In this document: positions 57,285 to 64,000 of the stretch, in pieces
Layout: the number at the start of each line of letters is the position of its first letter
How positions within the stretch are numbered: the first letter of the stretch is position 1
DNA from: Bradyrhizobium ivorense
GTDB lineage: Bacteria; Pseudomonadota; Alphaproteobacteria; Rhizobiales; Xanthobacteraceae
NCBI RefSeq assembly: GCF_900696085.1
Contig: NZ_CAADFC020000003.1
Location: 1-64,000 of the forward strand
DNA length: 64,000 nt
Reading direction: 5' to 3'
Program-made: the position numbers and the translations under genes
The notes under the pieces: model-generated
What the model was told of the DNA's origin: nothing
The model's database searches: none
The model's input: only the letters and a program-made list of their open reading frames with translations

Positions 57285-57994
57285 TTTCGATCATGCATTT
57301 TTTTCCGCGCGGCACAGCCACTGCCGCCTTCCTGTTCGCGCTGTTCGCCGCCGGCTCTGCCTCCGCGCAGGGCAAGATGAGCGGCGTCCCCAACGCCATG
57401 CAGGGCTTCACCCAAAACCGCGACCAGCCGATCCAGATCGAGGCCGCGACGCTCGAGATGCGTGACCAGAAGAAGGAGGCGACCTTCGCCGGCAATGTGA
57501 AGGTCGTGCAGGGCGACACCACGATGACCTCGAAGACGCTCGACGTGTTCTACGAGGACAGCAAATCCCAGGCGCCGGCCAAGCCGGCGAAGGGAGCGAA
57601 GGGCGCTGCTCCCATGCCGTCGGCGAAGCCCGGCCCCGGCGGCGCCTCCTCGATCAAGCGGCTCGAGGCGAAGGGCAACGTCGTCGTCACCCAGAAGGAT
57701 CAGGTCGTCACCGGCGAGACCGCGATCTTCGACACCAAGAACAACCTGATCACCATGCTCGGCGGCGCTGGCGTCCAGGTGGTGCTGACCCAATGCCAGA
57801 ACGTGCTGCGCGGCGACCGTCTGCTGGTCGACATGACGACCGGCGTCTCACGCGTCGAGGCCGATAACGGCAAGGTGCAGGGCCTGTTCATCCACACCGA
57901 CAAGGATCAAGGCGGCGGTTGCGGAACGCCCGCGGCCCCGGGCGCAAGCCCGGCGCTTCCATCGCTCGTTCCGGTTCCGGGCAAGCCGAAGTAG
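57281..57994 (+). CDS. lptA: LPS transport protein LptA
   Basis: The 237-residue periplasmic protein has a Sec signal (AAFLFALFAAGSASAQ) and the LptA/OstA-type jellyroll: PIQIEAATLEMRDQKKEATF, GNVKVVQGDTTMTS and VTQKDQVVTGETAIFD. It forms the periplasmic bridge for LPS. An Ala/Pro/Gly-rich linker lies in the middle. Cys residues occur near the end (TQCQN and GGGCGT). A close paralogue follows 12 bases after the stop. Confidence 0.92.
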   Translation: MISIMHFFPRGTATAAFLFALFAAGSASAQGKMSGVPNAMQGFTQNRDQPIQIEAATLEMRDQKKEATFAGNVKVVQGDTTMTSKTLDVFYEDSKSQAPAKPAKGAKGAAPMPSAKPGPGGASSIKRLEAKGNVVVTQKDQVVTGETAIFDTKNNLITMLGGAGVQVVLTQCQNVLRGDRLLVDMTTGVSRVEADNGKVQGLFIHTDKDQGGGCGTPAAPGASPALPSLVPVPGKPK

Positions 57995-58006
57995 AGGCGG
58001 CGTAAC

Positions 58007-58738
58007 ATGGCCAGAGGACCGACAATGACGGCGCTCCTGTCGCGGGTCTTCGCGATGGCGGCCATCGTTGTCGCGCCGATCGTCCTCGATGAGGCCTTTG
58101 GCCAGGGCGCGGGCTCAACGCCCAACGCCATGCAAGGCTTTGTGCAAAATCGCGACCAGCCGGTCCGGATCGAGGCCGCCATTCTCGAAATGCGCGACAA
58201 GAAGAAGGAGGCCACCTTCTCCGGCAATGTGAAGGTGGTGCAAGGCGACACCACCATGACCTCGAAGGTCCTGGTGGTGTTCTACGAGGACAAGGCCGCG
58301 CAGCCGTCCACACCCGCCGACACCAAGGGTGCCAAGGGAGACAAGAGCGCAAAGGCAGCGCCGACCCAATCGGCCACGCCCGCTCCTCCGCCCGGCCCCG
58401 GCGGCAGTTCGTCGATCAAGCGGCTGGAGGCGAAGGGCAGTGTCGTCGTCACCCAGAAGGATCAGACCGTCACCGGCGAGACCGCGATCTTCGACGCCAA
58501 GGCCAATCTGATCACCGTGCTCGGCGGCGGCGGCGTCCAGGTGGTGCTGACCCAGTGCAGCAATGTGCTGCGCGGCGACCGTCTGCGGGTCGACATGACC
58601 ACCGGCGTCTCCCGCGTGGACTCCGAGACCGGCACCGGCAAGGTGACGGCGACCACGGGCGGTGGGGGACAGGATTGCGGCACGCCGGCCGGCGCGGCCC
58701 CCTCGGCGCCGTTGGCGGCCTCCGGAAAGGCAAAGTAA
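58007..58738 (+). CDS. Second LptA-like protein (tandem paralogue)
   Basis: A 243-residue copy of the preceding LptA, with strong similarity along its length: NAMQGFVQNRDQPVRIEA, GNVKVVQGDTTMTSKV, QKDQTVTGETAIFD and VQVVLTQCSNVLRGDRL. It has its own signal peptide. The start could be the ATG at 58025 (MTALLSRVF), as AGAGGA lies seven bases before it. Tandem copies of lptA are not usual. It may be a spare bridge subunit or have a special role. Confidence 0.88.
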   Translation: MARGPTMTALLSRVFAMAAIVVAPIVLDEAFGQGAGSTPNAMQGFVQNRDQPVRIEAAILEMRDKKKEATFSGNVKVVQGDTTMTSKVLVVFYEDKAAQPSTPADTKGAKGDKSAKAAPTQSATPAPPPGPGGSSSIKRLEAKGSVVVTQKDQTVTGETAIFDAKANLITVLGGGGVQVVLTQCSNVLRGDRLRVDMTTGVSRVDSETGTGKVTATTGGGGQDCGTPAGAAPSAPLAASGKAK

Positions 58739-58986
58739 CGCTCAATAAATCAATATGTTAGACAATAACCCGCGAGCCCGAGGTTGAAGCGCGCGGGGTG
58801 AGACTGTATCTACTGCAGCGGCCCGGGCGGACCCGAGGGGATTGTGATGTTGGCCGGGCCAGGGGCATCCACTCATTTCAAGGCGCGTCGCCGCGCTTTG
58901 CGTCATTGTTCGAGCATGATCTCTTGCGCAAACGCGCTTCATGCTTGTGTCGCGGGATCACCGTAAGAGGCTGAAGCGAAGCGGGG

Positions 58987-59973
58987 ATGGTGGATTTACT
59001 CGGCATGTTCCGGCGGCGCCCTGCGAAACGCAGTCCCGGCTTTGCGCGCTCGCACGACGACATCACCGCGCTCGGCGATTCCTTCGGCGATATGCTGACG
59101 AGCCCGGTGCGCGATGCGCCGCCGATGGCGCGTGCCGCCCCGGTCCCCGGCGTCGAGCTGCAGCGGTCTGCGCCGGCGGCCTCGGCGCCCGCGCCGGCGC
59201 GTCCCAGAGCCGCCCAGAAGGCCGCGGCCGCCCCGCAGCTGATCAAGCGGCCGGGCTATCTGGCTGTGCATAGCGTGGAAAAGAGTTTTGGCAGCCGCCA
59301 GGTGGTGCGCGGCGTCAGCATCTATGTGCGCCGGGGCGAAGCCGTCGGCCTGCTCGGGCCGAACGGCGCCGGCAAGACCACCGTGTTCTACATGATCACC
59401 GGCCTGATCAAGGCCGACCGCGGCGCGATCGAGCTCGACGGCCATGACGTCACCAAGCTGCCGATGTATCAGCGCGCCCGCCTCGGCATCGGCTATCTGC
59501 CGCAGGAAGCCTCGATCTTCCGCGGCCTGTCCGTCGAGCAGAATATTCGCGCGGTGCTCGAGGTGGTCGAACCCTCGAAGAAGAAGCGCGAGCACGAGCT
59601 CGATTCGCTGCTCGACGAGTTCAACATCACACGGCTGCGCAAGAGCCCGTCGATCGCGCTGTCCGGCGGCGAGCGCCGCCGCGTCGAGATCGCCCGCGCG
59701 CTCGCAACCCGCCCGAATTACATGCTGCTCGACGAGCCGTTCGCCGGCATCGACCCGATCGCAGTCGGCGACATCCAGGATCTGGTGCGCCACCTGACCA
59801 ACCGCGGCATCGGCGTCTTGATCACCGACCACAACGTCCGCGAAACGCTCGGCCTGACCGACCGCGCCTACATCGTCTATGCCGGAGAGATCTTGACTGA
59901 GGGCAGTCCGGAAGAGATCGTTAGCGATCCGGATGTACGCCGGCTTTACCTTGGCGAGGAATTCCGCCTCTAG
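58987..59973 (+). CDS. lptB: LPS export ABC ATPase LptB with N-terminal extension
   Basis: The 328-residue ATPase has Walker A GPNGAGKT (124-131), the signature [15 protein letters not shown], Walker [13 protein letters not shown] and the H-loop [10 protein letters not shown]. It powers LPS extraction with LptFG. An N-terminal stretch of about 88 residues, rich in Ala, Pro and Arg, precedes the usual start of the domain ([11 protein letters not shown]). Such an extension occurs in some alphaproteobacteria. It may be disordered. The start codon is ATG 58987. Confidence 0.93.
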   Translation: MVDLLGMFRRRPAKRSPGFARSHDDITALGDSFGDMLTSPVRDAPPMARAAPVPGVELQRSAPAASAPAPARPRAAQKAAAAPQLIKRPGYLAVHSVEKSFGSRQVVRGVSIYVRRGEAVGLLGPNGAGKTTVFYMITGLIKADRGAIELDGHDVTKLPMYQRARLGIGYLPQEASIFRGLSVEQNIRAVLEVVEPSKKKREHELDSLLDEFNITRLRKSPSIALSGGERRRVEIARALATRPNYMLLDEPFAGIDPIAVGDIQDLVRHLTNRGIGVLITDHNVRETLGLTDRAYIVYAGEILTEGSPEEIVSDPDVRRLYLGEEFRL

Positions 59974-60064
59974 CCCAAATTTCTCATTCGTCAAGACGTG
60001 TACATCGTCTTCGGACTAAGATAAGCAAGAATCGAGCCAACTTTCCGGGATCGATCTTGCCTCC

Positions 60065-61717
60065 ATGGCACTGACGCAAAGACTAGAGTTCCGCCAGTCG
60101 CAGTCGCTGGTCATGACGCCGCAGCTCATGCAGGCGATCAAGCTGCTGCAGCTGTCGAACCTCGATTTGTCGGCCTTTGTCGAAGAGGAGCTCGAGCGCA
60201 ACCCGCTGCTGGAGCGGGGCGCCGACGGGCCCGAGCCGCCGGTGGCGGGCGAGCCGGCCCTGGAGCGGCCGGACTACGGCGATTCCGACGATTCCGGCAG
60301 CTACGGGGACGGTGACGGCCCGTCCGACCTTTCAGCCGGTTCCGGCGGCGAGGGCTTCGAGCCCAGCCAGGAGGAGTGGCTGAACCGCGACCTCGGCAGC
60401 CGCGCCGAGATCGAGCAGACGCTGGATACCCGCCTCGACAACGTCTTCACCGAGGAGCCGGCGGAAGCGGCGGCGCGCGCCGCCCAGGACGCGCCGCCCT
60501 CGGTCTATACCGAATGGGGCGGCGGCGCCTCCAGCGACGACGAATACAATCTGGAAGCCTTCGTCGCGGCCGAGCTCACCTTGGCCGACCACCTCGCCGA
60601 GCAGCTCGCGGTGGCGTTCTCGGCGCCGGCGCAGCGTATGATCGGGCAGTATCTGATCGACCTGGTTGATGACGCCGGCTATCTGCCGCCCGATCTCGGC
60701 CAGGCCGCCGAGCGGCTCGGCGCCTCGCAGGCGGCGGTCGACGAGGTCGTCGCGGTGCTGCAGAAGTTCGATCCGCCCGGCGTCTGCGCGCGTAACCTGA
60801 GCGAGTGCCTGGCGATCCAGCTGCGCGAGCTCGATCGCTACGATCCGGCGATGCAGGCCCTCGTCGAGCATCTCGATCTCCTTGCCAAGCGCGACATCGC
60901 CTCACTGCGCAAGCTCTGCGGTGTCGACGACGAAGACATCACCGACATGATCGCGGAGATCCGCAGGCTCGATCCGAAGCCGGGCCTGAAGTTCGGCACC
61001 GCGCGGACGCAGACCATGGTGCCCGACGTCTATGTGCGGCCGGGTCCGGACGGTGGCTGGCATGTCGAGCTCAACAGCGACACTCTGCCGCGCGTCCTGG
61101 TGAACCAGACCTATTACGCTGAGCTGTCGAAGACGATCCGCAAGGACGGCGACAAGTCGTATTTCAGCGACTGCCTGCAGAACGCGACCTGGCTGGTGCG
61201 CGCACTCGACCAGCGCGCGCGCACCATCCTGAAGGTCGCAACCGAGATCGTCCGCCAGCAGGACGGCTTCTTCACGCATGGCGTGGCGCACCTACGGCCG
61301 CTCAATCTGAAGGCAGTGGCGGACGCGATCCAGATGCATGAATCCACGGTGTCGCGCGTCACCGCCAACAAATACATGGCGACCAATCGCGGCAGTTTTG
61401 AATTGAAGTATTTTTTCACCGCATCGATCGCGTCCGCCGACGGCGGCGAGGCGCATTCGGCGGAAGCGGTGCGTCATCACATCAAGCAGTTGATCGACGG
61501 CGAAGCGCCGTCGGCGATCCTGTCCGACGACACCATCGTGGAACGTTTGCGCGCCTCCGGCATTGACATCGCTCGCCGCACCGTCGCGAAGTACCGCGAG
61601 GCGATGCGAATACCTTCCTCGGTGCAGCGCCGCCGTGACAAACAGAGCATGCTCGGTAATGCCCTTTCGGCCCCTGCCTCCTCGTCCGACCGGTCGCGCG
61701 ATACAGCCCCCGTTTAG
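60065..61717 (+). CDS. rpoN: RNA polymerase sigma-54 factor
   Basis: The 550-residue sigma-54 has the N-terminal activator-interaction region (SLVMTPQLMQAIKLLQLS and VEEELERNPLL), a core-binding and DNA-binding part, and the RpoN box in ARRTVAKYREAM. It directs transcription of nitrogen, transport and motility genes, requiring an ATP-driven activator. The acidic spacer near residues 55-110 is typical. It follows lptB and precedes hpf, as in other rhizobia. Bradyrhizobia often carry a second rpoN elsewhere. Confidence 0.95.
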   Translation: MALTQRLEFRQSQSLVMTPQLMQAIKLLQLSNLDLSAFVEEELERNPLLERGADGPEPPVAGEPALERPDYGDSDDSGSYGDGDGPSDLSAGSGGEGFEPSQEEWLNRDLGSRAEIEQTLDTRLDNVFTEEPAEAAARAAQDAPPSVYTEWGGGASSDDEYNLEAFVAAELTLADHLAEQLAVAFSAPAQRMIGQYLIDLVDDAGYLPPDLGQAAERLGASQAAVDEVVAVLQKFDPPGVCARNLSECLAIQLRELDRYDPAMQALVEHLDLLAKRDIASLRKLCGVDDEDITDMIAEIRRLDPKPGLKFGTARTQTMVPDVYVRPGPDGGWHVELNSDTLPRVLVNQTYYAELSKTIRKDGDKSYFSDCLQNATWLVRALDQRARTILKVATEIVRQQDGFFTHGVAHLRPLNLKAVADAIQMHESTVSRVTANKYMATNRGSFELKYFFTASIASADGGEAHSAEAVRHHIKQLIDGEAPSAILSDDTIVERLRASGIDIARRTVAKYREAMRIPSSVQRRRDKQSMLGNALSAPASSSDRSRDTAPV

Positions 61718-61904
61718 GTTACTTTTCGAGAATGCCGGCGCCGGACGGCCGTCCGGTTCAGGCTATCGTTGCGTTCGCCGCAAATCGGAATAGTCTCAAT
61801 CTCCCCCGTTGCGACGTGATCCAGAAGAGGAGGTCACCGAGACGCCAGAAACCATCATGCTCCAGCAAGAGAGTGATCGCGGCATCCAGCAATCGAGGCA
61901 TCAA

Positions 61905-62504
61905 ATGACCCTTCGAATCTCGGGAAAGAGCATCAGCATCGGCGAGGCGCTTCGGGCGCGCGTCAGCGAGCGCACCGACGAGGTCCTGCGAAAGTATTTT
62001 GATGGCAACTATTCCGGTCACATCACGCTGAGCAAGGACGGCTTCGGCTTTCGGACCGATTGCGCGCTGCATCTGGATTCCGGCATCACGCTGGAAGCCG
62101 ACTCCAACGCCACCGACGCCTATGCCAGCGCGGACGCCGCGCTGCTGATGATCGAAAAGCGGCTGCGCCGCTACAAGAGCCGGCTGAAGGACCGCTCGGC
62201 CCGCAAGGCCTACGCCGCCAGCGCCGCACTCGCCGAGCTCAACGGCGGCGGGCTCGACGCGCCGAGCTATGTCATCGAGGCGCCCGAGAACGAGGACGAG
62301 GTCACCGAATACGCACCCGTGATCATTGCCGAGGCAACCACCGCGCTGAAGCGGCTGTCAGTCAGCGAGGCGGTCATGGAGCTGGATCTGAGCGGCGCGT
62401 CCTGCCTGGTGTTCCAGCATGGCGGGAGCGGTCGGGTGAACATCATTTACCGCCGGACGGACGGCAATGTCGGCTGGGTCGACCCCCCGTCGGTGACCCC
62501 CTGA
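61905..62504 (+). CDS. hpf: Ribosome hibernation promoting factor, long form
   Basis: The 199-residue protein has an N-terminal ribosome-binding domain (MTLRISGKSISIGEALRARVSER) and a C-terminal dimerisation domain (LSVSEAVMELDLSGASCLVFQHG). Long HPF dimerises 70S ribosomes in stationary phase. The start at 61905 follows GAGG. Longer in-frame starts (61857, 61809) exist. It lies between rpoN and ptsN, the usual place in alphaproteobacteria. Confidence 0.92.
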   Translation: MTLRISGKSISIGEALRARVSERTDEVLRKYFDGNYSGHITLSKDGFGFRTDCALHLDSGITLEADSNATDAYASADAALLMIEKRLRRYKSRLKDRSARKAYAASAALAELNGGGLDAPSYVIEAPENEDEVTEYAPVIIAEATTALKRLSVSEAVMELDLSGASCLVFQHGGSGRVNIIYRRTDGNVGWVDPPSVTP

Positions 62505-62737
62505 GGATATATGGCAGATGGCATTGACGCCGGAAGCAAGCCCTGCTTATGGTCCGCCGCCCCAGCAAAAGGGGGGCGGAACCGGGGTTTCGCCGGTGTT
62601 GGCACCGCCGATGCGTTGGGGTAGAAGCCCTGCCAACCGGACCCGGGCCACGCCCGCATCCCACCACATCTTCTTGACGACGCCGGCGTAAAGCCTATTT
62701 CGCAACCTGACGGTCTCATTCACCTCGGAACGTCCCA

Positions 62738-63199
62738 ATGCCGATTACCGATTTGGTCGCACCCGAGGCGATTCTCCCCGCTTTGAAAGTCATCAGCAAG
62801 AAGCAGGCGCTGCAGGAACTTGCCGCGCGCGCGTCTGCCCTGACCGGCCAGAACGAGCGCGCCGTCTTCGAGGTGCTGCTGCAGCGCGAGAAGCTGGGCA
62901 CCACCGCGGTCGGCTACGGCGTCGCGATTCCGCACGGCAAGCTGCCCAAGCTGGAAAAGCTGTTCGGCCTGTTCGCCCGGCTCGAGCGCCCGATCGATTT
63001 CGAGGCGATGGACGGCCAGCCCGTCGACCTGATCTTCCTGCTGCTGGCGCCCGAAGGCGCCGGCGCCGACCACCTCAAGGCCTTGGCGCGCATCGCCCGC
63101 CTGCTGCGCGACCAGGACGTCGCCAAGAAGCTGCGCGCCTCCCGCGACGCGCAGGCGATCTACTCGGTGCTCGCACTGCCGCCGGCCAGCGCGGCGTAG
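62738..63199 (+). CDS. ptsN: Nitrogen regulatory PTS EIIA
   Basis: The 153-residue EIIA-Ntr has the phospho-acceptor His in VAIPHGKLPKL (H66) and the family pattern LLQREKLGTTAVGYG. It carries a signal from PtsP/PtsO to nitrogen, potassium and other responses and does not move sugar. It is the last gene of the rpoN-hpf-ptsN run. About 230 bases lie before it, with a hairpin-like CCGCC/GGCGG stretch near 62550. Confidence 0.95.
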   Translation: MPITDLVAPEAILPALKVISKKQALQELAARASALTGQNERAVFEVLLQREKLGTTAVGYGVAIPHGKLPKLEKLFGLFARLERPIDFEAMDGQPVDLIFLLLAPEGAGADHLKALARIARLLRDQDVAKKLRASRDAQAIYSVLALPPASAA

Positions 63200-63292
63200 C
63201 CGTTCGCGTAGGCGAACCGTTCTTCGTACGTCTGTCGTCAAAGCGTTGCCGCGTTGTTGCGCAACGCGGGCGGCATCATTTCAGCAATTGCC

Positions 63293-63376
63293 GTAGCCCG
63301 GATGGAGCGCAGCGCAATCCGGGAAATCTCGCAGCGGGCGCGAATCCCGGATTTCGCTTCGCTTCATCCGGACTAC
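63293..63376. repeat. GTAGCCCGGATGGAGCG palindromic repeat
   Basis: A third copy of the unit at 34928 and 44821. It sits between convergent ptsN and the TetR-like gene. Confidence 0.8.
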
Positions 63377-63400
63377 GAAGCTACATGCGCTGCAAGCAGC

Positions 63401-64000
63401 TCAGCAAATCGTCGGCAACAACCGCCGCACTTCAGCGAGCAGGTCCGGCACGGCCGTCTCGTCATTCGCGAGGTGCCGGAGCAGCGCGCTCTGGAACAGG
63501 CCGTCGAGTAGTGCGTAAAGCGCGGCCGGAGATGACGCCGGCCGCTTGCCGCCGAGTTCGGCGTAGCGTGAGGCGATGCGCCAGATCATCGCCTCCAGGC
63601 TCTTGTCGATCTCGAGCACGTCCTTGCGAAACGCCGGCTCGAACATCGCCTGCGCGCGCAGATCGTACCAGAGCCGATGCATGCGGGCTTCGTTCTGCAG
63701 CGTTTCGGCGAGCTTGCCGAGGAAGCCTTCAGTCAGTTCGTCGCGGCTTTGCGCTGACGTCACCACCTCGTCATAACGCGTCACGCATTTCGCCTTGTAG
63801 TGGCGGACGCAGCAGCAAATCAGGTCGAGCTTGTCGCTGAAGTAGTAGTGAAACACGCCATGCGTGAACGCGGAGTTCTGCGCGATCTCGCGCAGGCTGG
63901 TGCGCGCGAAGCCGAGCTCGCCAAGCGTCTCCAGCGCGGCCTCCGCGAGCTCGATCCGCCGCGCGTTGAACTTTTCGTCGCGCGGCGCCTCGGCCGCTAC
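63401..64000 (-). CDS. TetR-family regulator, start outside window
   Basis: The frame is open from the window's right edge to its stop at 63401, giving 199 residues without a start. The N-terminal TetR helix-turn-helix is clear (ELGFARTSLREIAQNSAF then HGVFHYYFSDKLDL). The ligand-binding part is helical (ARMHRLWYDLRAQAMFEPAF). The family controls transporters or metabolism and responds to a small molecule. The regulated gene is not in view. Confidence 0.85.
   Translation of the reverse strand, partial: VAAEAPRDEKFNARRIELAEAALETLGELGFARTSLREIAQNSAFTHGVFHYYFSDKLDLICCCVRHYKAKCVTRYDEVVTSAQSRDELTEGFLGKLAETLQNEARMHRLWYDLRAQAMFEPAFRKDVLEIDKSLEAMIWRIASRYAELGGKRPASSPAALYALLDGLFQSALLRHLANDETAVPDLLAEVRRLLPTIC

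Overview
The window looks like a chromosomal segment of a Bradyrhizobium-type alphaproteobacterium. This rests on high GC, on gene clusters typical of the group (dnaK-dnaJ-pmtA; infC-rpmI-rplT-pheS-pheT; lptC-lptA-lptB-rpoN-hpf-ptsN), on the alphaproteobacterial heat-shock promoter form before dnaK, and on several families of intergenic palindromic repeats common in bradyrhizobia. The species cannot be read from the sequence alone.

Bases 1 to about 14,900 are accessory DNA. They hold a partial IS66 element with two tnpC-type genes, the second broken by one missing base; a complete IS66 element on the minus strand (3832-6362); a metallophosphoesterase-GAF fusion protein followed by a 62-residue gene; 1.4 kb without convincing genes; a lipoprotein followed by a lysine-repeat protein; small hypothetical genes; a frameshifted XRE-type regulator not visible as one reading frame; and an IS5-family (IS427-like) element inserted at a CTAG beside a palindrome. 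Lower GC, decayed genes and insertion sequences fit a genomic island or a site of repeated insertion. The MPE-GAF pair is the best candidate here for an undescribed system.

From about 15,000 onward the content is core-like. It starts with an exported protein and dnaK-dnaJ-pmtA (chaperones and phosphatidylcholine synthesis). Next come an FMN reductase, pyrF, a DUF1330 protein, dapB and gpmA. An alkyltransferase, a DUF2244 protein and nth (DNA repair) follow, then an EmrAB-like efflux pair, an EI24 membrane protein, and a catabolic-looking group of MFS transporter, LysR regulator, CoA-transferase and HMG-CoA lyase. Exported oxidoreductase and hydrolase genes lead to the pheST / rplT / rpmI / infC translation cluster, where infC has an AUU start.

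After that come a hydrolase, a SnoaL-like protein, a thioesterase, queG, a GST, uppP and an NDUFA9-like protein. tRNA-Leu(CAG) follows, with a flavoprotein and an MFS transporter beside it, and then an RNase D-like exonuclease. The last block makes lipopolysaccharide export parts (LptC, two tandem LptA-like proteins, LptB) and nitrogen/stationary-phase regulators (RpoN, HPF, PtsN). A truncated TetR-family gene runs off the right edge.
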